Of a stretch of DNA of 64,000 bases, positions 39,601-53,409 are shown piece after piece. A program made the position numbers and the translations under genes. The first letter of the stretch is position 1; each line of letters begins with the position of its first letter. The stretch comes from Climacteris rufus (Eukaryota > Chordata > Aves > Passeriformes > Climacteridae), in the NCBI GenBank assembly GCA_013398175.1, contig VZRZ01004218.1, positions 541,997 through 605,996 of the forward strand. The letters run 5' to 3'. Under the pieces are notes generated by a model. It made no database searches and was not told the DNA's origin. It worked only from the letters and a program-made list of their open reading frames with translations.

Positions 39601-42600
39601 TACCCACTGTGCCGAGACTGGTGGGAAGCAGTGATTTCATTTTCTTCCCTTTGTTTATCCATGGCCAATCCTATCTGGCTTCATATCATCTGTAAAGATG
39701 CAACTGTAGTAATCTCTACAGTTTTGTCTAAGAATACTACCACACCTGGGAGGTTTATACAGTTTTATATCTTCCGTGTACGAGCCAGTGATCTGCAGAA
39801 ATGTCTGAGCCCAGCGAATATTGTTATTTCAATATCTGACTTAGTGCAGATAAACCAGCTCACTAAGAAGCTCGTGTGTGCAATTTTACGGTCAGGAGTC
39901 TAACGCGGTAGCTCTGGAGGTCAAGGCTTCCATCTAGTGGTAAAACTAAAAGGTGCAAAAGGAGCGGATCACGGGAATGAGGATTGCAGAGGTCCTCTGA
40001 ACGTCCTCCGCCTTGTTCCAAACCATAGCTGACTGAAGAGAAGAGAAAGACAATGAAAAAAAAGCAGGGCAACTCCCAAGACCTCCGAGGTTGGCACAAG
40101 CAGTTTAATTTAGGCAAGAAAGGAACACAGTTCTCTGGGGTGGATGTTGTCTTTTACTGTAAGCCAGGCAGGAGATTCTGGCAGTAGTTGAGGTACTGCA
40201 TGAGCTGTGAGGTGACCCACAGTCTCAGGCATGGCAGAAAGCAAGAGCTGGTCTCTGCACAGTAACCTGTATTTTCAGATTTCCTTTTTCAGAAAAAATG
40301 TCATGCAGAGAGAGGAGAAAACATAATCACTTCTGCAAGGATATGCTAATGAAATGGAAAAAACAAAGCACTTCTTGGAAAATATAAAGACTTTATAGGC
40401 TCCACAACATCAGTGAACTTTGTAAAGTAACCTTGTGAAGGTTGATTTAGCGAGATTAGCCTATTTCTCTCCCCCCTAAAACCACCTCAATTTGCCCCCC
40501 AAACCCCACCCAGCCATCACAGAACATTTTTTGATATCCACAGGCACACGTCTAGGCAAACTGTGGAAGAATCTAAGTGCATATTTCATAAGCACATCAA
40601 TAACCATAACTATATTCACTATGCAAGTAATGAAGAACAGCGACACTTGAGTGATAAAAGATAGTGTTCTGCATACTGTTGAAGTCAATAAGGTGAACTG
40701 GAGTGAATCAAATTGAAATATCAACTCAGTTTCTGCTGTCTCATGTTTTCAGACAATTGGATTTCTTTTTATGCAGGGAGAATTACAGATGATAGATTGC
40801 AGTTCATTTCCACTGCAGCAAATTATTCTGGATGTTCCTGTTGTATCTGCTTAGCCCCAGTGGATGTGTTGAAGATCCTCCATGAAGTCCTTGCTGACTG
40901 TGTTTTGACTCAGAAATGCAATGACCTTTGCTTGCTGCCAACTCTGGCTGTTCTTTGACCTGCTGTTTTGGCCTGTGCATTTCTGTAACTACCACTGTTT
41001 CCTGGAGATGCTTTGCCTGAATAATAGTTTTAGGAAAAAAACTCACGAGAGGAATGCTGGCTCCTCAGTCCTTGCCATTCTGACAGTCCCTTTCATTTTG
41101 TGCTGGTGCTCAGATTACAGGCCTGTAAGACTCAGCTGTTTCAGGTCACCTGAGTTCACATAAATATTGCCTTCTGTTTCAGTTAACCTAGTTTCACTCC
41201 CTCCTGCCTGACCTGGATATCTCAGATTAAAACATAGTTAGCACCTCCATATTTTGCCCACCTTGGGTCAAAGGCACATGTTCTGCCACATTTCAGGGTG
41301 CAGGCGTAAATCTCTCTGTTCCTTTGGGCACAGACTAAGCTGACTTGAAAAGTTTGTGAATTTAATGAGTAGCTTAGCCTGGAAAGTGTCGTTTGGCTGT
41401 GCAGGTTACTGCAAACACCTTGCCAAGCTGCAAATCCGTTTCACCATATGAGCCTACCTGTGCCTACCTCTCAGTGGTTTTTCTGACCTGGTTGAAATCT
41501 CACCCAGGTACCTTTCCTAGGAGTTTTCAGGTTGTTTTAAGAACATGAGTAGGTAAAGGTTCAATTATTTTTGTCTGACTTTCTTTAGTATTATTGGCGA
41601 GCCATGTCAAATATGCACCCACTGCAAACAATGTCTACACCAGGGATGGTGTCTATCATGTCTATCAAGTGTCCACTTCTGCAAGTTGCCAAAGGAATTA
41701 ATGCAGACTTTTTAATCTAGATATTCCAGAAACAGCTACTCTGTGCCCAACAGGTTGGCAGTGGATCTCTTTGCAGCTTATGTGCAGCCACTGCTTTTGA
41801 ATGATATTTTCCCCTTCATACTTATATCCCACATCATAGGCTACTATGGAAAATGGTGTTAATTGAAAATTTCTCAGAGGATGTAAATGAACTCTCTTTG
41901 CCCCTGCATATAGCCACACCTGTGTGTATGATTTGACTGTTCACAGTGAATATAGGGGAAATGCTCTTTGAAGTTTAGCTTGAATGTGGTAGGCAAGGCT
42001 GTGTAGCCACATCTTCTCTTTCCCCAATCCTTTAAATGTATCTTACTGAATACAGATTGGCAGGGCTGTGTTACAAGAACAGTGAAAGGGTAAGTAGGTG
42101 GGAAGTGAGTAGAGGAAGAAGACCAAACTATCCAAGGAGAAAGAGTTCATGTTTACCAGCAGCCATGTTTTCTGTTAAAACTGGCAAACAAGTAAGAACA
42201 ACAGGAAATCTAATTTCTCAATGTTCTTCACTGACCACTCAGAGAGAGGCAATAAAAACTGCTCCTACCAAACCTGGTTAATAATCATCCTGCTTATTTT
42301 GGGTTGTTTCCTTTTGGGGAGCTACTTGTTATCAGTAAAATCTTTTCCATTATGACAGTGCAGGGAGTCATGGCAGCAGTTGTTGCAGCAGAGAGCTGGT
42401 GATGTACACTCATGGTGGTGACAGTATTGCAGGATCCAGTTCTTGTAGGGTTTCGTCTCAGGTGTAGCTGCTACCTGCTGGCAGGGCCCTGACTGGGTCC
42501 TTGTATTCCTTAGCATGAACCAAAGTTGCTTCACTTGAAAAGTGCTTTTGCAGGTGCTGAAGGAGATGTACTAGGAGATAAGAAACTTATAGCAAAGATA

Positions 42601-44415
42601 ATAGTCCCCTTTTATTAATTATGTTGTGGCAGCAGGGACAGGGACAGGGCAGGACCACTGTGGTTTAGGCTATATACCGTCATATTTTTCCCCAGAGACA
42701 GTGTGATCTGAGCAGAAAAAAGTTACCATGTTAAAAAAACACTATTGTTAAATGCTCAGGATGTGTTTCTTCTCTGTGTTTCCATTCTCCCTAGCACTCA
42801 TATGATGCCTCATTGGTACTGAGTCTCTCTTTCTTAGATATCCCAGCCAAACTGCTCCTTCTTTGCTTCTCCACTAAATTAACCTTTGCCCTGTTTCACT
42901 AGGTTAGCAGAGCAGGAAGGAGATTGGAAAGTAGGGATTCAAGAGTGCCTATGAAAAGGTCTGTATGTATCGTGAGTGAGCCTTGCCTGGGAATGACTGA
43001 TACAGTCTGGCAACCCTGTGACTTACCAAAAGATACACTGTCCCCTTTCATAAATCCTCCTATGAAGGATCCTTTACATCCTTTACAGGAAGGATAATAG
43101 TGTATTAGAATTTAACTGGAATGAGAAACAGATCATCCAGTTAAAGATCAAGACAGACAGGTCATTTAAATGTTTACTTTCTATAAACCAGTTTGAAGAA
43201 GCACTGCTTACAACACCTATTCCTCATTGAGCTATCATGAAGGAATCTTGGCTATTTATCACATTTGTCTGCCAAAGAGTTTATCAATGGGTGATGGATG
43301 TGACAGGCAACAAGCTAGACATGACAATAATTCTTCAGCCATCTTGGGAACAAAGAGCTCAAGAGGCGAGATAATATCTAATTCAACAAAGGCTAACAAA
43401 GCTCTGAAAGGTTCTAACAGAGTTTGCACTAAAAGGACATGAATTCTTCCAATGAAACAAGCAAGGCCAACTGGTTGTCCCTTGACCCCGTGTAACAGAA
43501 GACAAGACAAAGTTCCCTTGTCAAAGAGATGGAGTTTTTAATGATAGCAGGGTTGTTTGGGGAAACAAAAAGAAGGAGGAGGCAAGATACAGCAGGGGAT
43601 ATGTGTGGTAACCTCTCACCCTCTGAAAATGCTGCCAAACAACAGCTGTAGACATGGGTCTAAAGCAGGGCGTGTTTCACTACCATTCATCTTATTGCTT
43701 TGTCACAGAATGTACACAAAACTTTTCCCAACAGTGACAATAATAATTTTTTAAAAAAGGATTGATATCTCATTTGCATAATAATTTCCCATTCATTTCT
43801 CTGTACATGAATGGCATTTTTTTTATTTTCTCATGCCTTGTAGGAGTGCAGTCACTGCTTTTATTGGTCACAGTCTGTGCTTATGCTGCAACAAAACCTG
43901 TTCAATGAATGAAGTTTTTCATGTGGTGAAAATTTATGGAGAATACGCATGTTCTAAGTCAAATGGAAATACTTAGATAGAAATTTAGGTTAGATGGAAA
44001 GAGGATGGTCTAGATTTACAAAAGAATCCATTCATCCTCTGATAGGAGACTGTGTTCTGATTCAGCTGGTTTTGCAGGTCAGTGTTGTCTGACAGAGCTC
44101 AAGCACACACCCTCAAGAAACTAGATCAACATGTGGACAACTCACAGAGATTTCATTGCCTTTACATCTAAATCAGCTCAAATGAGAGTCTTGAGAAACT
44201 CATTTCTCCAATTTAATGCCTCAGAGAAGCAATTACAAATGTTTCAAATCCATGGTATCAGAATTGATCTTCTTTCCCATACTTTGAGAACCTCCCGAAA
44301 GAGGAAAAATATCGAGCAGTTGTTGATTGCAGTTTTGGGGAGGCAGAACTCCTTCCGACTGTTACCTTCGTGGGCTGAAAGAGAAGAAACAACTTTTCTT
44401 GAGGACTCCTCCTTG

Positions 44416-45425
44416 CCTTATGTCAGAGGTTGGGGGGTTGTCTTGGAATTTTCTCCCATCCCTGTCACCAGGTAACAAATAGGCGGACAATTAAGGCCAT
44501 CAGCTCCTTTGTGAAAAACAAAAGAAGTAGGCTTGGGTGGGGACGGGGAAGGGGAAAGCCGAGCCGGCCGGGAGGAGAAGGGGGACTCACTCTCTCTCGT
44601 CCGGCGAGGAGAAAAGGAGAGGCTGCTCTCTGGGCTTTGGGGGCTGCAACCGGAGGAAGACTCAGCTGTGTCCTGTTTTCATTCTCCGAGTGGGGGTGAG
44701 CTTCTAATTTGACCTTTTTCATTACCGGGAGGGAGCACGTTTTCCCGGGCTGCGTTTTCTCGCAGCAGTTACTGAGAGAGCTCGGCTGCCCCTTTTGCTG
44801 TCTGCTTCCCCCTCTGCTGCCTGCTGCCCTCCCCCTCCCTCGCCGCGGGAGGCTGCGGTGTTTTGCTGGAGAATTCAGCTGTCCTCGGCCGCCTATCCCT
44901 TCGCTGCCTGGGACCCCAGAGTTGATTGTAACTGTAGAAGTCCTTGCCATTCGGCAGCTGGTCAGGGAAAAGAGGGAAGAGGACTGGCTCCTGTCCTGCC
45001 GCTCTGCCGTTGCTGCCCTGAGGTGCCTGGCTACTCTCTTCGCTTCTCCGGTGAGCTGCCTGGGGCTGACCTGACCCTGCATCACAGCACCACCTGCAGC
45101 CGTTCGGGAGTCACCGCAACCGCCCTGCCCAGCGGAGTTCAGCGGCGCCTCCTGCTGTTTGTTTTTCTTTCTATCGTGACTACACCAATTAGCGGGAAAG
45201 TTATTTTTATTAATTCCTAGTTCTATTTATGGTTATTATTGTTGTTATTACTTGTTCATAAATATTAGTAAAGAACTGTAATTCCTTTTCCCGTATCTTT
45301 GCCTGAGAGCCCTTGATTTCAAAATTAAATAATTCGGAGGGAGGGGAAAAAATCACGTTCTCTGTCTTAAGGGAGGGTTCAACCTCTCTTAACAGACACC
45401 TGTCTTTCAAAACCGAGACACCTTA
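44416..45425 (+). mobile_element. Complete solo ERV LTR (ERVL-like) with 5-bp target duplications
   Basis: The LTR proper spans 44421-45420, exactly 1000 bp. It begins TGTCAGAGG and ends CCGAGACA, so the termini form the expected TGTC...GACA inverted ends. It is flanked by identical CCTTA at 44416-44420 and 45421-45425. A 5-bp duplication is typical of ERVL-type integration, while gammaretrovirus-like elements usually make 4 bp and ERVK-like ones 6 bp. Wording such as CCATCAGCTCCTTTGTGAAA in the 5' part and TTTGCCTGAGAGCCCTTGAT near the end agrees with an LTR family I know from songbird genomes. The middle (about 44560-45150) is GC- and CpG-rich and looks like a CpG island; the 3' part (45190-45330) is AT-rich. 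No internal retroviral genes are present, so it arose by recombination between two LTRs. Open frames inside it are chance frames. Confidence 0.92.
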
Positions 45426-48400
45426 TAACAAGAGCCATTCTCCTTCCATCTTCCTTTTTAGCCAAGGAAAGGTAGGAACCTGTGGTGTTACACCTCTAAT
45501 AGTGGATGTTTCTTGCCACCCTCCAAAAGCCCTGGCAATCAGCACCCCGTGTAGGATTTGGAAATGCACCACAGGCTCATATTTTCAAGTATGTGTGATC
45601 TTTGAAACACTGAGTGTCATAACAACTACTGTATGCAGGTAGGGATGCTAATTTTTTTTTTTACTGTTGAGCTGTACTCTCAGCATTCTTGCATTTGTTG
45701 TTCTTCTTTTAAATATTTAAGAGATTTTTTATTTTTGTGTTTGTATGCCTGTGTGTCTTTGCAGAACTTCTAGGGAATATATGAAATAGTCAGGGACTAG
45801 GGAGCAAAGTGTTGATACCTGCTGTGATGAATTGTTTGCTCTGTTTTCCTCTGGTTTGGATTTTTCCATTTAGCTCTGTCCAAACAATCTATTCTTTACG
45901 TAGTTATATAGACATGTCAGAGTTCAGCAGAGACTGACAACTGTGCTCTGATTTCTGAGCTACCTAAAATAGTGCAAGTCTCAACAACTTTACTATCCAC
46001 TCACACATTTAATTTTTTAAATATAATAAAATGTATCATCCTAACTGATATGATGAAACAGCTTGATAAAACTTTCTGATAGAATAAGAATATGTTGTCA
46101 TCTACAGTTTTTCAAAGGTTTTCTTCTTTGGCATCAGAACTTTGTTTCGGGAATGATTTGACATTCCTTTGTAATCAGTCATGGTGAAATGTAACTATCA
46201 AGTAGATAGGTTTGTATGCATGCTCTCGTTATTCTGGAGATAATGCATTTTGACAAATATGTTATTGTTTAAAATGCTCAAGTATATTTATCTATAAATT
46301 TGATTTCATGGGGTTTTGTTCAACTGTGTAGTTAATTTAGTCAAACAAAACACATATTTTTGGATTTTCTAACTTGATTTTTCTATCCAGTCATGATGGC
46401 TCAGGAGCTGACAGAATGCCAGGGCTGGATAACAAAAGCAGTTTAGGGAATTGGGTGTTGTTAAATGGAACTTAGACCACTTTTCTAGCTACAAAGGAAA
46501 CAGAAATGTTGGAAATGGTAATAAAAAAAAAGTGACTTTAAACGGAAAATATTCAGTAAATGAAGTCAGATTCAAGTAGTCAGATGAACAAGCAAGGTGT
46601 GAGCATTGCCTTGTCAAAGACAGTAATCTTAGATGCCATTAAATATTTAGTGTGGTTTATTTGATTAGTGTGGTCTATTTGATCTGCTTCTCACGAGCTC
46701 TTTCTTTGGGAGGTCTTTATTTATGATTTAATAGCTGTCAATGAATTTGGAACTGTGAATTATCAGACTAAATTTTCTTCTTCAGACATATTTGCCATTT
46801 GATGAGTGTCTGTGCAGAAGGAAATCATTCTTGAATAAGACCCTCACTTTTAATTAGCAGCTGTCTTAGATAACAGTAGCATATTCAGTCCACAGCAGTA
46901 ACTCTGGGGAAGAGACCTGTGATCTGTGGTGGTGGCTGAATTATAATTTCCCTGTTATTTACTTAAATAGTGACATTTACAGGTACAGGGGGGAAGAGAG
47001 TTTGACTGTAAATAAATGAAGTACTACTCAGGAAATGTTTCAACACAAATGCCTTATAGGAAAATATCTTAAAAAGACATAGGACATGTCTCTTCTCAGA
47101 AAACAAAGTAAAGTATATCCATTATTTCATCCTTTAAATTTTTAAATCTGAGGAGCTATTTAAATTGCAGTAGATTCTCTGGAGAAAACAAATTAATATT
47201 AATTTTTACAATAGGAGAGGAAGATTGTCTCACTGTCCATAACCAAAGCATAGAATAAAATATTCATGTCTGAAATAATTGTAAATGACCCTTTATGACT
47301 TCAAATGGAATATAATGCAGTTACTGTATTTTTTCATGCATTTCTTAATACTTCCTTATTTTAACAACAGCATGAACAATGGGAATGACACTTATGTTGG
47401 CACAGAAGGAATATGACCCAGCAAGCTTTTAAAAAAATTGGGAATGAACATGCCTGAAACTGAGAACTCTCTCTACAGCCTGAAACCTCTCTTTTTTCAA
47501 AACCAGTGGGGCAGCAGCATATGTTTTCAGTATTTAGTTGAAGCAGGGTAAGAAAATATTGGTCTGATATAAAATGTTTTTCAAAACATTTCAAAATATT
47601 TTGTTTTTCAAAGTGTATATCATCAGATTTACTCTTCACAGATGTCGTTTTTTGTGTGGTTTTATCAACAGAACCTTGGAGAGGGGGTTCTGTTGTTTTC
47701 TTTACCCTCTAGCTCTTTCCAAGTCCAGGTGAGCTTATAAATCAATCTGCTATTGAAAGGCAATGTCTGATACCGTAAGCAGTTTTTCATTGGAGTTTCC
47801 ATTGACCTTATTGATCCAAGCCTTTATCAATAATTTCTTGAGCTCTCACTGATTTTTTTGATTTACAGGTTTTCTGACTAAGAGGTCACTTAGAGTGCCT
47901 CTCTGAGGCTCACTGATATCGTATCATGTCTATAAACAAAGACCAGTATCTCATGTAGCAAATCTAAGCAAATTTTTATTAGGACTATTAGGGAAAAAAT
48001 CTCTTTTTCTTAACTTGGTTAGTAAACAAGTCTTCTGGAATGGTTATGAGAGATATTTACCTCATTCACAGTACCCCCTTGCAGCCTTTTGCTCTGAAAA
48101 GGCAATCAATATGTAGATGGAATTATTATTCCATGTTAGTATGGATGACCAGAAACTTTACTCATCTCAGACAGGTATTTTTGGGAAGAGAGCTCATATT
48201 TTTTTCATAGTTCTAATGGTTTATGTTAGCATAAAGTCAACTTAATCTATCGCCTAGCTGTGAAATTGAGTAGACCTTTGGAGAGAACCAATAATGGAAT
48301 ATCTCTATACAAGTACTAGATATCATGCAGCTCTATGTATTTCAGAAAAACCTCTAGGCTGCTTTCAATTGCAATGGGAATTGCTAACACTAGGAGGCAG

Positions 48401-49255
48401 AAAAAGTGGCAAAAACTTAGTTTACCTCAATTCTTAATTATGTGTTAAGGACATTCCAACCTTAGCTATAAATAAAAGGTGCAAAGTGCACATTTTAAGA
48501 TGGTTGTGGTGTATGTTTAGTATCCAGTGTATCAAAGTCCTGAGGCAATAGGAGCAAATTTATTTTACAACCGATCTTTCCTGTTGAGATTCTACAGATC
48601 TTAGGATGCGTAAGCCATCAGTTGGCACTTCCAGAGGCATTAGAAGAAATTTGCACAGCGGTGATTGGAGGGTGATATAAATTTGATTTCAAAATAATTA
48701 TTTTTCTCAAGCACTCAGTGCTGGGGTGGGATCAATTATGAAAAATCTTCTGCACGTGGTAAATCTGTGCATTCCTGCTTGCTTTTAAATTGTTGTTGAA
48801 GATCTTCGGTACAATAATCGAACAAATTCACTATCTGCTTATCTCGGAAGCATATATTATGTTGTCACATAGTCACAAATGCTAGCAATGCTCAAATATT
48901 CCAATAATAGTCAAAGGTTCTCACTCCTTTCAGCCAAAAATCAGTCATCAAACCCGCTGTATTAAATGTACTTGCATCAGTCTAGGAGGAGAACTAATGT
49001 GGAAAGCTTCAAATTCTTAGGTTTCTGTCTGCAATATTTTGCCAGAGGAGTACTTTGGAAGAGTGTTTTATTTTACAGCATCCCTTACACAGGGCATCTT
49101 TGTATTGAGTGTAACAGAGCCTGACATCTGAATCCACTTTGTTCCTGACAGCGCTGTGCTATCAGGTAGCTGTAGCCATCTCCTGGTTACTGCCGGGTGA
49201 AACGCAGAGCGCCTTCTTTCAGCAGCTGAACTCCACTCGACACAAACTATTCTTC
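45426..49255. other. Non-coding DNA upstream of C13orf42
   Basis: AT-rich sequence between the solo LTR and the GC-rich block at 49.26 kb. No exon, repeat family or RNA gene is recognised. It may hold distal regulatory DNA for the downstream gene, but nothing specific can be read. Confidence 0.5.
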
Positions 49256-49440
49256 CCCACTCCTTGGCGCCTGTGGAGGCTGATCTCAGGCAGCTCAGCT
49301 CCCCGCGGCAGCGGATCAGCACCACGGCCAGCGCCCGGCGCCCCCCGCCCGCCCGCACTCGGCGCCCAGGGGCTCCGCACTGGGAATCGTGGAGAGGGAA
49401 TTCCTGCCTCCACGCCGATGCTTTTTATGGGGACCAGACG
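49256..49440 (+). promoter_or_regulatory. GC-rich block, probable C13orf42 promoter and 5' leader
   Basis: A short GC- and CpG-rich stretch (for example GCCCGGCGCCCCCCGCCCGC near 49333) lies about 300-480 bases before the C13orf42 start codon, in otherwise AT-rich DNA. It is the best local candidate for the transcription start. The leader may run straight into the coding exon, or be spliced using the acceptor-like CTTTTTTCTCCTCATGACAG ending at about 49627. No clear TATA box is seen. Confidence 0.5.
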
Positions 49441-49744
49441 CCAAACGAAAGGTCAAAACATGATATTTGACCTCCTCGACTATATTTTAAACCGAAGAAA
49501 GGGCAAAGCTCTTTCACTGACACAAATGGAATAGAAAAGACATTTCTGCATTACCATCATGCTTCTCACAGTGTTAGACTGAAAGCAGTAGGTTCAGCCA
49601 TAGGCTTCTTTTTTCTCCTCATGACAGTAAGTGGCGAAGTTTTTTGTCTGCTGAGGGCAAAGGTAACAGCTGCTGATTATCAGATCAAGTGTTAAATTAA
49701 GGACCTGAAAAAGAAAAGGTATACAGGGGAGGAAGGGACACACT

Positions 49745-50158
49745 ATGTTCAAAAAGATCCATTCTATATTTCACCCCAACTCCCAACGAAGAAACGTGAC
49801 AGATGACATCCCTTACTGTGATGGCACAGCTTCTGCAGTGAGACTGATCCGCAGCACTTCTATGTACGTCCTTGGAGGTGAGCAGGAAAAAGCTAGTGAA
49901 CCACTAAAAAAATGCAGAAGTACAAGCAGCATTGACTCTTGCTTTCAGCCAAAAGAGGAAGACAGAGACTGGATGTACTCTAAGACTCAGGACTGCTTGA
50001 AGTATCTACAGGATCTGCTAGCCTTGAGGAAAAAATACCTTGACAACATCAATAACTTGAAATCCATGCATATGGCTGCAGATTCTCCAGCATCCACAAA
50101 ATCATCCAAAACTGGAAAAAAGTCATTTATTCCACTTCCTTTCAAAGAGTCTTCTAAG
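49745..50158 (+). CDS. C13orf42: C13orf42 homologue, coding exon 1
   Basis: Encodes residues 1-138 of a 267-residue protein, starting MFKKIHSIFHPNSQRR. The start codon has A at -3, and the start MFKKIHSIF corresponds to the mammalian N-terminus as I recall it. Visible parts are a basic N-terminus, a serine-rich stretch (LIRSTSMYV at about 33-41), a second SSID-type serine patch near 59-62, and a probable amphipathic helix around 76-103 (MYSKTQDCLKYLQDLLALRK). A lysine/serine-rich linker follows. The exon ends SSK at a good donor, AAG|GTAATT, in phase 0. Reading on into the intron adds about 17 unrelated residues before a stop, which is not part of the protein. The protein is uncharacterised; no enzymatic motif, signal peptide or membrane segment is seen. 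Identification rests on sequence memory plus consistent exon structure and the neighbouring FAM124A. Confidence 0.9.
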
Positions 50159-53100
50159 GTAATTTCTAAGAACTTTTGCCATGTGCTTATTCTTAAGCAA
50201 CAAAGCCATTGAAGCTGTATGACCTATATTGATTTTCTGCTTTATTGGATTCAACCAGTTGTCTTTTTAATGATGCATCATCTGAAATGTTGCTAAATAC
50301 TTCCAATTCTTTCTAAGTAGGGTAAAATTAAGAATGAATGACTGGTTATGGAAAGAAATGTATATGCTTATGTTTGAAGGGGGAAAGGTTGGGAGAGAGA
50401 AAATAGGAAAAGGAGAGGGTTATGAGAGTATGGAAAACATGTTATGAAAGAGCAAGCTCTGACAGACTACTTAAGTACCTTGGGGTTCTTCATTATGATT
50501 ATTTATAGCTGTTAGTGACTGACAAGTTCACTAATCTCTAAATTTCCTTGCAGACTTTTTATTGACACAAAATTACTTGCACTAAATAATTGTAAATTCA
50601 CTGAAACGGTAGGATTTTTTTCCTGAGTGGTCAGTTAGCTTGGCAGTGCTATGTTTAGCCTCAGTGCAAGCTCTACTGGTAGTTTGTAGGGCATGAGGAA
50701 TTATTAAGGGTTCCTTTCTCTGTTCATTAATGAGTTGGTGAGTCATTTCTAGACAGTGTAATTCTCCACCCTTTGTTGTAATGATACTGCAAAAATAAAG
50801 CCAGAATATCATCTTTGATGCAGGTTATTTACATGGATCCCAGAAAGAAAAGCTTCCTCCTGGCTGCGGTTTAAAATTTCTATGTCACTAGACAGTTCAG
50901 TGGTTACTTTGACTCTAGACCGGATTCAATGAGGAGAAAGCGAAGGACTGTAGCAAGTGGGATGATCTGTTTAGGTAACATGGACACACACAGGACCTGA
51001 ACAGCAGACTCACAGGTCACCCAGTGCAGCCTTTAAACAGGATAATATTGGGGATGGTGGGAAGAAGGGATGTATGGCTGACTTACTGATTAGGCCAGAT
51101 TGATTTTGGCAAAATATTACTGCCGTATTTAGATGTTCTGTCACAGCAGGAATTACTTAACAAAAGGACAAGGCTCATGAGTTTAGAACTAGATAACACT
51201 TTTTGTTTTTTAATTTTACATTGTGTTCTACCTGTTAGGTCAGTGGAATTTTTGATTTGGTTTTATTAGGTCTTTTGTCATCTTTTAAATACTTTGAATG
51301 GTGACTTGCAGAAGCTGGGAATAATGGTAGGAAACAATACTCAGCTCAGTGGGCTGGAAAATACAGATTTTATAAAGACGTTTTTGTTTAGTGCCAGCGA
51401 AGCATCCAAAGGGAATGTCTGCATGACAGGAGAATGGTCTGGTGGTGCCAGGTGCCAGGAGACAAATCTCAACTCTATGGATCCTGACTGAGTATTGACT
51501 TTGTGCACTCTCACTAGCTTGAGGCAGATTTACAGGGAGATTTACAGCATGCCAGTTCCCTGACAAGCTGAGCAGTAATGTAGCAGAGCTGTAACTGACT
51601 AAGCACGGACTGAAACCATGGACCAGGAGGAGGCTGGCTAGATTCTGCACTAGACTTCAGTTAGACGTTTGTGAGTTTCTTGGATTTGCAGTTGAAAATA
51701 CCACTTAAAAAAAAAAACCAAAAACTTAAATTGGTTTTTGGCAAACAGATGAATCTCCCACAGTATGAGATTAAGAGTACTGTCATCTGACTGTGACCAG
51801 CTAGCTCCTGTGTATGAACAGTCCTGGTATTGACTGGTACACTAAGTCCATGAGCTGTCCCCTCAGGAACAGACAGGGACATCAGCAGGATATGCCATCC
51901 ATATGAATAGTTCTTGCCGACACAAATGGCAGGGTCACAGCTGCACACCTCTGGCTTTGCAAAAATTAGGGAGAGGTCAAGAAGACTTACAAGATGCAGG
52001 ATATTCTGCTTCCTAACTACACATTTTATGTTCACAGATTGCAAGGTTTGTCTTATCACCAGGCTTGAATGGTTTTGTTCCAAGCTACCTGTTTGTGTTA
52101 AATTACCTGTCAGTAGAAATTCACTTCTTCCTCTAACCTGCTGCATGATTTATGCGGAGGTGATTTGTCCAGACAACCTTGTCCTCACAGGAAGTTTAAT
52201 CCAAAGACCCCTGGGACCTGGACTACAGGCTGACTGTGGATTCAAAATATGCCACTTGAGTCTAGTGGGAGAAAAGAATAGAGAGGTGGATCAGATGCTT
52301 GGAGGACATAAGCATTTCTTTAAAATGCCTTCTAACCAATAAGGGCTTAGTCAGAATCATAATAGAAGTCACTGTTTCCAGTAGATGTGTGGTAGCATCT
52401 ATCTTTTAGCACTTCTGAGGATGTCAATCAACCCATAATGTCAGGAGGGGAACCAGCTAGTTCATCTCTCTGCCTCCACGGAACAGGGAACAGGCTGGTC
52501 CTTCCGAGATGTGACATGGCGTATATCCTTTGCTCTCAAGTTTGAAACCCAAGGAGTCAATTTTCTGACTTGGTATTGCAGCCTGGACTGGTAAGGAAAA
52601 TATATGCGCCTTCATTAGGTAGAGCCTGGCAGGAATTATTCATCCTATATGTACCTTCAGAATCTCTAACCAAGGTTTTATGACTGCTTCAGCACTTATA
52701 GACAGGTATTTGCTTTTTTATCAAGACAGGCTCCTAATTTTAAACTGTGTGGCTTTCCTGTGGGAATTATCACAGTGTTGAATGACTCATATTTTAGCAC
52801 ACACCATCCTTTTTCATGTCAAAAAGGCATCAGCAATTTAGATCTGGATTAATTTCACCTAACCTAGGCATTTTAATAAGATGCTTAAATTAGTAACCAA
52901 GTTACCCCACAATTCCTTTTCAGCTGAGAGAAAGAGCTGCCTTCAGAGGAGGGTTCAGCCTACTTAAGGCCTGACTCATCTTCTGAAGGTACTGGAGCCC
53001 TGCATTAATTATGGAAAGAACTCTGCATGACTACATTTCTAATGTGTGTCTCCTTAGGAGCCTAGTGCTGAGCAGAATAAATTTAGCCACAAAGCCCAGC

Positions 53101-53409
53101 TGTCACTTAGTCACCCAATTAAACGGCCTGATACATGGATTCTGAGGGACTTTATAACTCCTGGCTAGCAGTGCCCAAGTGGAAGGTATTTGGTGTTGAA
53201 CACGTAACAAGATGGGTATTTGTTAGACTGCTGTCCTGCTTTCTTTGGTTACTACAAACTGTGGAGTAGTCTGGACTTGTGTTTCTTTCCTAATAGCCTG
53301 AAGTATGGAATCAAGTGCAATTTTTGCATATTCCTTGTAGAGTTTGCTCTTTAAGAAGCCATTGTGCCCAACCCTTGGCTAACTGTTTTGTCCTTTATCT
53401 GATCAACAG
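50159..53409 (+). other. C13orf42 intron 1
   Basis: 3251-bp phase-0 intron with donor GTAATT and acceptor TTTATCTGATCAACAG. No repeat or further exon was recognised in it; an extra phase-0 cassette exon cannot be excluded. Confidence 0.75.

Larger units (their letters stand above)
34970..44415. other. Intergenic non-coding DNA
   Basis: No gene is supported. Simple repeats occur at 35979-36014 and 36590-36680. The remaining open frames have no family resemblance and no convincing splice partners. Confidence 0.5.

Noticed and set aside
44131..44475. 114-codon plus-strand frame with a basic, helical-looking sequence
   Set aside because: It runs into the LTR, has no recognised family and no splice partner; probably chance.
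44465..45220. Several overlapping open frames of 120-206 codons in GC-rich DNA, suggesting a CpG-island gene
   Set aside because: They lie entirely within the 1000-bp LTR defined by CCTTA duplications, on both strands, with no retroviral or host protein resemblance; GC-rich DNA has few stops.
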